A program made the position numbers and the translations under genes. A stretch of 64,000 nt of DNA from an uncultured Draconibacterium sp. (lineage in GTDB: Bacteria > Bacteroidota > Bacteroidia > Bacteroidales > Prolixibacteraceae), in the NCBI RefSeq assembly GCF_963674925.1, contig NZ_OY771649.1, forward strand, positions 372,001-436,000, in the 5' to 3' direction. Positions 46,101-51,875 of this stretch are shown here, one piece after another; position 1 is the stretch's first letter, and each line of letters opens with the position of its first letter. The notes below the pieces were generated by a model. It was given only the letters and a program-made list of their open reading frames with translations. It was not told the DNA's origin and searched no databases.

Positions 46101-47019
46101 TCAGTTGAACGAAGGATCATTGTTTCAGGTGGTTATTCCAACCAAAAAGCTCGATGAAGCGCCTATTGAAAGGGCAAGCATTCAGCACAAAGATCTGCAA
46201 CCGCCGGTAACAAAACAAGAGTTTAGTCCGGTGGTGCCCAATGAAGATGAAGAGCCGGAAGCATCAAAAATGAAAGTGCTTATTGTTGAGGATAACGAAT
46301 ACCTGAGAGAGTTTTTGAAAACAGCAATGGAGCCGCAGTTTCAGGTATACCTGGCAAAAAACGGGGTGCAGGCCTGGGAACTGATTGAAAAGCAAACACC
46401 CGACCTGGTTGTGTCGGATATTATGATGCCCCAAATGGATGGTTTTGAATTATGCCGGAAAATAAAATCGACCTACGAAACATCGCATCTGCCGGTGATA
46501 TTGTTAACCGCACTGGCCGGAAAAGCCGAACAGCTTAAAGGATTAGGTCTGGGGGCTGATGATTACTTAACAAAACCTTTTGATGTTTCCATTTTGCAGC
46601 AGCGAATTCGCACCCTGGTAAAGAATCGTGAGATCATCAGAGATAAAGCTTTAAAAGTGATCAAGGGAGATGATGATGATTCTGCGATTGTAGAGAACGA
46701 ACTCAACGATAAGTTTCTGAAACGGATGGTAGAAGTTGTTCACGAAAATATGGCCAATGCGCAGTTTTCTAAAAAAGATTTTGCATCGGCGATGCATGTT
46801 AGCCCTTCGTTACTGTACAAAAAAGTAAAATCGCTAACCGATCAGTCGCCTACCGATTTTATCAAAATGGTTCGTTTAAATCATTCGCTTGACTTGTTGC
46901 GTACAAAGAAGTACAATATTACGGAGGTAAGCGAACTTTGTGGTTTTGCCAGTGTAGGGTATTTCAGCACTGTTTTCAGGAAACATTTTGGCAAATCGCC
47001 CACACAAATGATCGGATAA
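43108..47019 (+). CDS. Hybrid two-component system sensor/regulator
   Basis: A 1303-residue single-protein two-component system. Domains: signal peptide (1-22), propeller blades with WISSTTGLYYF/WIGTMGSGLFVF motifs (30-660), Y_Y_Y domain (about 680-745), membrane helix (about 757-777), kinase dimerisation region with His800 in NTAHDIRTSL, ATPase boxes (DNLISNAIKYS, DFGIGISK, GSGIGLLL), receiver with phospho-acceptor Asp1104 in VVSDIMMPQMDG and Lys in DDYLTKPF, and a C-terminal AraC helix-turn-helix (about 1200-1303). It senses a periplasmic ligand and activates the divergent susCD-namZ locus; peptidoglycan fragments are the likely ligand, by context only. The H box has AHDIRTSL where many relatives have SHEFRTPL. 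Confidence 0.94.
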   Translation: MRMIRYILISLFSLLIAGLSIAQNKSNVHFYNLNDKFGISLRETNSVCGDDDGFIWVSSKMGIIRYTQDDVRIYQLPYESTNVVTAELTYSQNTLYVFTNAGQIFKYNSIKDRFELLINLSRVLRNPYLGVSGMLVDHENRLWISSTTGLYYFSKENGLKATTAVNNVLAMTWYDTENIIYAENNELKLFNIHELVYKPFYKFPADGGYNISTLLHDDQQDLWWIGTMGSGLFVFDGKAEQKLTTIEDIPNQPILAIENFTASSVLIGIDGQGVWELDKNSHDVLAVMKEDVDNMGSIKGNGVYDIYRDKNNRVWVCTYSGGVSYLDMANPIVTQINHIANNNNSLVNNDVNAVLEDSNGNFWFATNNGISFRNNTTKQWKSFYHDNEKQAQVFLTLEEDSRGRIWAGSYSSGVYLLDNKTGAELKHLSLESTDGKFGNNFVFEIIDDQNGKFWIGGVRGDLIWYDIKTDTYTSYWNITVGKLLNYTENKLLIGNTNGLVQFDINTGRTETIVEGYIVNDIYLKDNVAWLCTVGSGIIRYDFITHKQENITVDDGLPSNFVSSIQYMDGYYWIGTEQGLCRLKQSDRSILTFNALPAISNVSYNLRAIQVLDGKRLMMGTNNGALIFDPNEIKPVQNNGSIFLQELTVSGRSIHELETPSLTKPLNDLEKLSLKYTQNTISLEMLPIGVTSPGARFSWKMEGLDAEWTKPANNKILSYSNIPSGDYTLRIRMYDSSNTQLLAERDIKLHVIPPYWATWWFRILIILFVFGLVVFIMVYYIENLKKVHSEEKIRFFANTAHDIRTSLTLIKGPVEELNKEPVLTSKGHHYLHLATEQTQKLLNVVTQLMDFQKSDIGKERISLQMVDVVKAIKNRVVMFESYGNSKNIEIHFTSNLSEFHAAIDETLIDKVVDNLISNAIKYSNSDSDVNISLNCTEHRWVLEVQDFGIGISKKAQRQLFKEYYRAENVVNSKIVGSGIGLLLVKNYVNLHGGKINCISQLNEGSLFQVVIPTKKLDEAPIERASIQHKDLQPPVTKQEFSPVVPNEDEEPEASKMKVLIVEDNEYLREFLKTAMEPQFQVYLAKNGVQAWELIEKQTPDLVVSDIMMPQMDGFELCRKIKSTYETSHLPVILLTALAGKAEQLKGLGLGADDYLTKPFDVSILQQRIRTLVKNREIIRDKALKVIKGDDDDSAIVENELNDKFLKRMVEVVHENMANAQFSKKDFASAMHVSPSLLYKKVKSLTDQSPTDFIKMVRLNHSLDLLRTKKYNITEVSELCGFASVGYFSTVFRKHFGKSPTQMIG

Positions 47020-47186
47020 ATATGTTGGCCGTCTTTATAGTTGGATTTTTCTTTTCAAATTTCTATCCCTCTGGTTGCTGGAATAGTTTATTGAAACCAA
47101 AGCATGTGTGAAAGACTTCAATATGTTTGTTGAATTATATAGTATTTAGTTGTGTTGCTTTGGGAGCTGTTAAACTTTTGATGGTA

Positions 47187-47213
47187 AAACAACTGCGGAG
47201 TTTGCAGTTGTTT
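47187..47213 (+). terminator. Hairpin terminator after the hybrid sensor
   Basis: AAACAACTGC (47187-47196) is the exact reverse complement of GCAGTTGTTT (47204-47213) with a 7-base loop. The T-rich tail is modest. It lies 168 bases after the sensor stop. The rest of 47020-47380 (361 bp) shows no gene and may contain the left boundary of the phage element. Confidence 0.65.
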
Positions 47214-47380
47214 GCTATTTGAAATAGTGGAGCTGGCGGGAAACGCAATCAATCCATAATCATCTATTTGTCAGTTATTAATGTTTATGTATCTCGTGTT
47301 CTAATGCAACCTTCATGTATTTATGTATGTATTTCCGTGCGCTTTGTGTATCTCGTCTCGTTGGGAGTCGAACCTTTGTC

Positions 47381-48208
47381 CTAGTCGATGTATTCTGCTG
47401 CCATTTCAAGAAATTCCATTTCGCCCATCACTCTTATTTTATGACCACTCTCTTTGAGTTTTTTAATTTTTGCGATTTTTGTGGGGCCTACATTTTCAGA
47501 TCCGGCTATCACAAATTCTACTTTCTTATTCAGAGAATGCTCTGTTTTGAATCCTAGTTTTGTCGCTAATCCTTCTGCTTCTGGTCTTGGAATTTGCATC
47601 GCTCCTGTAAAATAAACATGGGCAATAATATCTTCTTCAGATAAATAGTCGCTTGAATATTCTTTTAGCTTATTCCATCCTTCCTGGGCTTTTACGGTAT
47701 CAATACTATGACCTTGCCAGAGATTCAACTCTACGCCATCCATGGTAATAGTGCCAAGGTCTAAAAGTTTTTGTGCCTCTTCATTTTTAAGTTTCAGTTT
47801 TCTTGGCTCGCGAATCCCGATTTTTTCTTCTATTTTTTCTTGAAATGCAGTTAGCAATGTGACTAGGCATCCCAATTCTCCATAACTAATATCTTCGTTT
47901 CTCCTCTTAGAAACGTATTCGTTAAATACGTAAAAATCTTCACATTCCGTTACCTTAGATGTATTCCCTGTAACTGTTGGTATACAATGGATAAAGCAAT
48001 GAGAAAAGCTTTCGTGTACGTTCTGTTTTATGTTTCTAAGGGTAGTTTCCCAGTCGTTTATTTTCGCTTCAAACTTTCTCTTAATATTGCTGTCTCTGTC
48101 AGCTCTTTGTGATTTTCCTGTACTGCGTTTATATTTGGCCGGAATCTCATTTTCTTCAGAAAATGCAATAGCGTATTGTACTGCCAATAATTTTATTTGT
48201 TTATCCAT
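47381..48208 (-). CDS. BRCT-domain protein of the phage region
   Basis: A 275-residue cytoplasmic protein. Residues about 196-272 form a BRCT domain (VYFTGAMQIPRPEAEGLATK, VEFVIAGSENVGPTKIAKIK), the phospho-peptide or DNA-end binding fold found in NAD-dependent ligases and polymerase III epsilon proteins. The N-terminal 190 residues are charged, have a few Cys/His (SHCFIHCIP) and are not recognised. No ligase or exonuclease motif is present. It is transcribed leftward, away from the lysis-lysogeny control region and downstream of the repressor gene (148-bp gap), so it may be expressed in the lysogen. Confidence 0.72.
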   Translation of the reverse strand: MDKQIKLLAVQYAIAFSEENEIPAKYKRSTGKSQRADRDSNIKRKFEAKINDWETTLRNIKQNVHESFSHCFIHCIPTVTGNTSKVTECEDFYVFNEYVSKRRNEDISYGELGCLVTLLTAFQEKIEEKIGIREPRKLKLKNEEAQKLLDLGTITMDGVELNLWQGHSIDTVKAQEGWNKLKEYSSDYLSEEDIIAHVYFTGAMQIPRPEAEGLATKLGFKTEHSLNKKVEFVIAGSENVGPTKIAKIKKLKESGHKIRVMGEMEFLEMAAEYID

Positions 48209-48356
48209 AATATTTAAAGGTTAATCATCCGTGATTTTTGGTTGTTTATATTGGTTCATTAATAAATGCTATACTAATTATTCCTGCCGAAAAGGATTGG
48301 ACACGTCTTTCAATGGATTCATTTCTTTTTGATCGATGGCATTGGATTGCGCCAGG

Positions 48357-48731
48357 CTACCCGCATCCTTTCTCTTTTTTAGGGCGGTAGTGGTCCAATA
48401 ATTCATTTTGCAGCTCAATCGTTTTGCGCAAATCTTTTATTGTATTTTCTTTTTCAATACAATCAGGGCAGCTATATACAGTAAGTTTACTGCTGGTATT
48501 AAAATGCATTTCGGGATCATTCGCATTATTCTGCGAAATCTCATCGTTAAAAAAATATTCCATTGACTTATTAAAAAACCGCGCAAAATTCCACAGATCA
48601 TTGGGTGTTAAATTTTCTTTTTTAAGCCTGTCTCTTAGTGTACTCTCACTAATATCAAGATGCTTTGCTATCAAGGTTTTTGGAGTTCGATCCTTGTTGA
48701 TGCACGAATAGATTTTGTCGTAATTAAGCAT
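48357..48731 (-). CDS. Phage repressor-like helix-turn-helix protein
   Basis: A 124-residue protein. Residues 10-58 look like a helix-turn-helix (TLIAKHLDISESTLRDRLKK) followed by a Cro/CI-like helical region (DLWNFARFFNKSMEYFF). The C-terminal 45 residues hold a CPDC pair and a coiled coil (ENTIKDLRKTIELQNELLDH) that could dimerise it. It is divergent from the early operon, with palindromic sites between the two starts, the usual arrangement of a phage immunity repressor. Identity as the repressor is by position and fold, not by a named family. Confidence 0.65.
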   Translation of the reverse strand: MLNYDKIYSCINKDRTPKTLIAKHLDISESTLRDRLKKENLTPNDLWNFARFFNKSMEYFFNDEISQNNANDPEMHFNTSSKLTVYSCPDCIEKENTIKDLRKTIELQNELLDHYRPKKEKGCG

Positions 48732-48773
48732 TTAGAATGATTATAAATAAGCATTATATCCCGAAATATTACA

Positions 48774-48816
48774 CGCAATATGTTGCGATTATTCGCAGAA
48801 TGTTGTACAATTGTAC
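48774..48816. promoter_or_regulatory. Palindromic operators between repressor and early genes
   Basis: Two perfect dyads occur in the 102-bp divergent gap: CGCAATATGTTGCG (CGCAA/TTGCG arms, 48774-48787) and GTACAATTGTAC (48805-48816), with centres about 30 bp apart. They are well placed to control both the leftward repressor and the rightward early promoter. Confidence 0.55.
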
Positions 48817-48833
48817 TAACAAAGTAGATATTA

Positions 48834-49019
48834 ATGATGAAATCGACAACAGTAAATAGTATGAATTTTCTAGCCCTAAAAGATAACGACAGGATGGGAT
48901 TGAGGATTCCTTCAGCAATGAAGACGCAAATAGAACAAGCATCTGATAAAGCCGGAATAAAGCCTGCTAAATACGTAAAGCTTGCAATAATAGAAAAGTT
49001 GGATAGAGAAGATATTTAA
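48834..49019 (+). CDS. Small ribbon-helix-helix-like protein
   Basis: A 61-residue protein with the pattern DRMGLRIPSAMKTQIEQASDKAG followed by a helix AKYVKLAIIEKL. A single strand followed by two helices is the Arc/CopG style of DNA-binding fold. It is the first rightward gene and may be a Cro-like antirepressor or early regulator. Two ATG codons, 48834 and 48837, are possible starts. Confidence 0.5.
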   Translation: MMKSTTVNSMNFLALKDNDRMGLRIPSAMKTQIEQASDKAGIKPAKYVKLAIIEKLDREDI

Positions 49020-49025
49020 AAATAA

Positions 49026-49065
49026 AAGCCCGGATCAACGATGTTACCAGCATCTCCCCGGGCTT
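49026..49065 (+). other. Leader hairpin before the LuxR-type gene
   Basis: AAGCCCGG (49026-49033) pairs with CCGGGCTT (49058-49065). Inside the loop GATG and CATC can form a second short helix. It ends 13 bases before the ATG at 49079 and is followed by ACAAATAAATATG. It could be an attenuator or a start-site control element. Confidence 0.5.
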
Positions 49066-49078
49066 AATACAAATAAAT

Positions 49079-49648
49079 ATGGAAACAAAATTAGTGAAAA
49101 GAAACAAGATTGCCCTGATCCCTTTCGGGATTATTGAAGGAATTGATCCTTTTTGGTTTAACAACGAAAAATGGGTAAGAATGAACGGTAACGAATACGT
49201 GAGGTACCACGACACCAGCGGCGAAACACAACGCTTAATTGCCAATGCCTGCCGTAACGACAAGCGCAGCCTTAACTACATTAACAACAAAATGGGTATT
49301 ACCGGCATAAGTGGCGAGTTCGATACCTGGTACAAGTGTGTTGTTGGAGGGCTCGATGAAGTGCCCGATTTTTTGAAAGGCCGTTTTACGCCCGATGCCT
49401 ACAACAATATGTGTACTGATTTTGATTGCCCACACCGCGGTAAATTATGCGGAGTTGCAAGTGGATTGAAATCTGACGATGTTAAAACCATTGATGCATT
49501 AAAGCAAGGTAAAAGCATCGCTGCTACTGCCGACGAATTATTTCTGAGTACTGCAGCAGTGAAAAGCAGGGTAGAGAAGGTTAAAGAAAAGCTCGGTGCG
49601 CCAAACATGGCCAGCCTTATGGCCCGAGCTACCGAAATAGGAGTTTAG
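49079..49648 (+). CDS. Phage regulator with Cys/His cluster and LuxR-type helix-turn-helix
   Basis: A 189-residue protein. The first 115 residues are unrecognised apart from the cluster CTDFDCPHRGKLC (about 117-129), which could bind zinc. Residues 135-185 form a LuxR-like helix-turn-helix (DALKQGKSIAATADELFLST, AVKSRVEKVKEKLG). It starts with the recurrent ACAAATAAATATG leader. It may be an early or middle activator. A 435-bp gene-free, hairpin-rich segment follows. Confidence 0.6.
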   Translation: METKLVKRNKIALIPFGIIEGIDPFWFNNEKWVRMNGNEYVRYHDTSGETQRLIANACRNDKRSLNYINNKMGITGISGEFDTWYKCVVGGLDEVPDFLKGRFTPDAYNNMCTDFDCPHRGKLCGVASGLKSDDVKTIDALKQGKSIAATADELFLSTAAVKSRVEKVKEKLGAPNMASLMARATEIGV

Positions 49649-49670
49649 CGTTCCCCAACGTGAAGAATAA

Positions 49671-49745
49671 GGGAGGCAACGACGGTACAAATTGGTTTAG
49701 TTGATAGGTTGAGAATTGAATAGGGTTGGCCTCCCGCCCTTTTTA
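49671..49745 (+). other. Long-range hairpin, possible terminator, after the LuxR-type gene
   Basis: GGGAGGCAAC (49671-49680) pairs with GTTGGCCTCCC (49725-49735), leaving one bulged base in the right arm. A GCCCTTTTT tail follows to 49745. The loop is about 44 bases. The build (GC arms, AT-rich loop, one right-arm bulge, T run) resembles the duplicated elements at 58,531 and 59,787. Confidence 0.5.
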
Positions 49746-49807
49746 AAACAGAGTTCATTGATAAAAATATATGTCTGCAGGGATACAGACAGTGTGAAGG
49801 AGGAGAG

Positions 49808-49892
49808 AAAAGCAGCCGGGGCACAATTAATTTAAGTCAAACATTTGAGATGATAGAATTAAGTTTTCCTAGTAAAGCTCCGGCTTGCTTTT
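49808..49892 (+). other. Second long-range hairpin in the gene-free stretch
   Basis: AAAAGCAGCCGGGGC (49808-49822) pairs with GCTCCGGCTTGCTTTT (49877-49892) with one bulged base and one mismatch. The loop contains AATTAATTTA. A short dyad TGTCTG/CAGACA at about 49771-49790 precedes it. No gene is present between 49649 and 50083. Confidence 0.45.
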
Positions 49893-49907
49893 ACTTAAAA
49901 TGGCTGT

Positions 49908-49950
49908 TTCCTCACCCTTTAGGGGGAGGTGCCCAAAGGGCGGATAGGGT
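49908..49950. repeat. Copy of the dispersed CCCTTT repeat
   Basis: The sequence contains ACCCTTTAGGGGGAGGTG followed by cccaaagggcggatagggt. It shares the palindromic core and tail pattern of the element at 26,556-26,677. Its presence inside the phage region shows that the repeat family is not confined to the host backbone. Confidence 0.5.
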
Positions 49951-50029
49951 CAGTCCTTTTTCAATCAGATTTTAAACGAGAAATTCAAACATAAATATTA
50001 ATCAAAATCTGGAAAAGCAATCATTAATT

Positions 50030-50056
50030 CCCCTGGCCATAGCGTCAGGGGTTTTT
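50030..50056 (+). terminator. Intrinsic terminator
   Basis: CCCCTG (50030-50035) pairs with CAGGGG (50046-50051), followed by TTTTT to 50056. An outer dyad ATTAATTC/GAATTAAT (50023-50030 and 50064-50071) brackets it. The next gene starts at 50084, so a promoter must lie close by or read-through is partial. Confidence 0.7.
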
Positions 50057-50083
50057 CCCGAAAGAATTAATCTAGAACTAATT

Positions 50084-50284
50084 ATGAATTACACTGAAAT
50101 AATAAATGACCCTGAAGGAGGGGAGTTAGGAGGAGAAAAAGTTGTAGCTATTACTGCAGTTAGTGGGCCTCTCCAGCTGCAAATTACCAATGACTACGAT
50201 AGTGCTTACATTGATCTTACTGTAGGTGAAGTTGAACAAGTAATTGCTGGACTGCAGCAATGGGTTAATGAAGTAAAATCGTAG
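50084..50284 (+). CDS. Small acidic phage protein, unknown
   Basis: A 66-residue acidic protein (MNYTEIINDPEGGELGGEKV) with a predicted beta-rich first half and a helix VGEVEQVIAGLQQWVNEVKS at the end. I do not recognise it. It starts 27 bases after a terminator and heads a series of small genes separated by only a few bases. Confidence 0.6.
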   Translation: MNYTEIINDPEGGELGGEKVVAITAVSGPLQLQITNDYDSAYIDLTVGEVEQVIAGLQQWVNEVKS

Positions 50285-50286
50285 CT

Positions 50287-50418
50287 ATGCAGGGAATCAT
50301 TCCACTGGCCATTCTTTTTACAATAGGCTTGGCGGTGCGCTTTGCCAGGCACAGGCGCGCCAAACGAAAACTGCGAAAATCAAAACCAATTATTTACCTG
50401 CACTATAAAAAATTCTGA
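50287..50418 (+). CDS. Small basic single-span membrane protein
   Basis: A 43-residue open frame two bases after the previous stop. Residues 3-19 are hydrophobic (GIIPLAILFTIGLAVRF), followed by a very basic tail (ARHRRAKRKLRKSKP). The layout is that of a one-helix protein with a positively charged cytoplasmic end. Spacing to both neighbours (2 bases each side) supports that it is translated. No function is known. Confidence 0.5.
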   Translation: MQGIIPLAILFTIGLAVRFARHRRAKRKLRKSKPIIYLHYKKF

Positions 50419-50420
50419 TC

Positions 50421-50726
50421 ATGGAAGAACAAAAATTAAATGGACGTGCCTGTGGAATGCTGATTAAAAGCTGGAAACGATCTTATATGAGAAAGAACTC
50501 AAAATACTCAGCTATCATCAAATTGCGCTGTCATTGTCCGGGCATTGATATACGGAACTGGAAGCACTACATTGAGTTGATCGTTAATGGCAAACTAATA
50601 TCTCAAGACGAAATTACTCCAGAGAGCTATGACTCGTTAAGCTACGATCCAAAATTGAAAAAAGAACAGTTTAAAAATCTTGAATTCATAACCCTTTTTG
50701 ATACTACACCAAAATTTAAATCATGA
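50421..50726 (+). CDS. Phage protein, unknown
   Basis: A 101-residue basic protein beginning MEEQKLNGRACGMLIKSWKR. It starts two bases after the mini membrane gene and its stop overlaps the next start by four bases (ATGA), which indicates translational coupling. No known domain is seen. Confidence 0.65.
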   Translation: MEEQKLNGRACGMLIKSWKRSYMRKNSKYSAIIKLRCHCPGIDIRNWKHYIELIVNGKLISQDEITPESYDSLSYDPKLKKEQFKNLEFITLFDTTPKFKS

Positions 50727-50977
50727 AAAATAAATTCTTAAAACTAGGCTATTCCTATTGTGCATTGGATTACGATGTAAAGCAAGTGATAATTTGTGTT
50801 GATGTTCCTTCCGGTATTCCGGCAACCGAAGAGTTGTCAATAAAAATTTGGAAAGGGAAGGATGCAATTGATTCGGTTGAAAGCATGGTAAAAATGGAAG
50901 AAATAGACGAGGCAACCTTTCAGGAAAAATACTCCGACGTTGTTTCAAGGCTTCACAACGATACTCCCTATGCATAA
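50723..50977 (+). CDS. Phage protein, unknown
   Basis: An 84-residue acidic protein beginning MKNKFLKLGYSYCALDYDVK with a C-terminal helix rich in Glu and Asp (KMEEIDEATFQEKYSDVVSR). It overlaps the upstream gene by four bases and the downstream Cys-rich mini-gene by eight. No known domain is seen. Confidence 0.62.
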   Translation: MKNKFLKLGYSYCALDYDVKQVIICVDVPSGIPATEELSIKIWKGKDAIDSVESMVKMEEIDEATFQEKYSDVVSRLHNDTPYA

Positions 50978-51071
50978 CCACAAGCAATACATAACATGCG
51001 AACATTGTATCCACGAGTTTAATATCTGGGATTGGGGCTTTTGCTGCCCTTGTTGCCAACAAAATCAATAA
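50970..51071 (+). CDS. Cys-rich mini-protein, probable zinc ribbon
   Basis: A 33-residue open frame that overlaps the previous stop by eight bases and ends two bases before the next ATG. It has two metal-ligand clusters, CEHC and CCPCC (residues 10-13 and 25-29), spaced like a small zinc ribbon. Perfect packing between neighbours and the paired cysteines argue it is real despite its size. Confidence 0.5.
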   Translation: MHNHKQYITCEHCIHEFNIWDWGFCCPCCQQNQ

Positions 51072-51073
51072 AT

Positions 51074-51460
51074 ATGAATTTAAAATCTTACACCCGACAA
51101 GATTGTGGAACGTTAACAAATGGCGTTTCCTCCCTGAGAGTAACAACCAAAGGAACATTCACCATCAACAAGTTTGCAGTCAATGGTATTGGTCTGAAAG
51201 TGAATGATAAAATTGAAATTCTACAGGACCAGGATCGCCCAGCCGATTGGTACATCAAAAAGTCTGATCATCCGGAAGGTTTTATTTTACGAAAGCAATC
51301 GTGTGGAGCATTAATCTGCAATGCCCAGGCAATTGCCAAAATTCTCCTGAATTCAATCGATAAAGCGAACGAGTCGGTAACGCTACGAATGGCAACCACG
51401 CCGGAAGAAGGAGATTATTACGCAATTCTAACAAGGTCAGCTAAAAAACAAGATCAATAG
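51074..51460 (+). CDS. Phage protein, unknown
   Basis: A 128-residue protein beginning MNLKSYTRQDCGTLTNGVSS. The ATG at 51074 is preferred because it follows the mini-gene stop by two bases and carries the AATAAATATG leader seen elsewhere in this element; an upstream in-frame ATG at 51032 would overlap that mini-gene. The first half looks beta-rich (FTINKFAVNGIGLKVNDKIE), with an AbrB-like feel, but no named family is certain. Confidence 0.6.
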   Translation: MNLKSYTRQDCGTLTNGVSSLRVTTKGTFTINKFAVNGIGLKVNDKIEILQDQDRPADWYIKKSDHPEGFILRKQSCGALICNAQAIAKILLNSIDKANESVTLRMATTPEEGDYYAILTRSAKKQDQ

Positions 51461-51471
51461 GACTATTTCCC

Positions 51472-51666
51472 TTGAACGCATTGCACCAACAATACAAAAG
51501 AGAAACCGGCAAGTCGGTTACGGAGCACAAGCTTGGTGCGGTGCGCAAAAAAGGAACATGGATACTCGATCCTCAGAAAGTAGACGACGAGCTGGTGTTT
51601 GATTGTTTCGGACGCAATTTTAACATTCAGGTACCTGACAAAGCTTATATCAACTGGCTGGAATAA
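51472..51666 (+). CDS. Small phage protein with TTG start
   Basis: A 64-residue basic protein, MNALHQQYKRETGKSVTEHK, running to a stop at 51666. The only suitable start in frame is a TTG at 51472. The composition and close position after the upstream gene (11 bases) support it, but the start codon lowers certainty. No known domain. Confidence 0.5.
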   Translation: MNALHQQYKRETGKSVTEHKLGAVRKKGTWILDPQKVDDELVFDCFGRNFNIQVPDKAYINWLE

Positions 51667-51695
51667 AAAGTTGAGGAATTACAAGATCAGATTAA

Positions 51696-51848
51696 ATGAA
51701 ACCACAATATCACCAAAAAACAATAATGGAAGGCATTGCCGAAGCGGAAGGAGAGAGGAAAGAAGCCAAACCCAAACAGCAGATTTGCTACAAAACAAAC
51801 GAGCCTTGCAAATACGATTGCAAAGGTCTGTGTAGAGAAAGCATGTAA
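51696..51848 (+). CDS. Cys-rich mini-protein
   Basis: A 50-residue open frame from ATG 51696. The N-terminal two thirds are charged (MEGIAEAEGERKEAKPK). The end has four cysteines (C31, C38, C42, C46; CKYDCKGLC), which could bind metal. It sits in the small-gene run just before the primase (27 bases). Confidence 0.45.
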   Translation: MKPQYHQKTIMEGIAEAEGERKEAKPKQQICYKTNEPCKYDCKGLCRESM

Positions 51849-51875
51849 TAATAACCATACAAATCCTAGCTTCAC

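Noticed and set aside
47361..47375. GGGAGTCGAACC on the plus strand, the complement of a tRNA T-arm (GGTTCGACTCCC), near the left edge of the phage region
   Set aside because: Only two of the five T-stem pairs form, and no acceptor stem, anticodon arm or CCA end can be built on either side, so it is not a tRNA gene. It could at most be a remnant of an attachment site, which cannot be shown.
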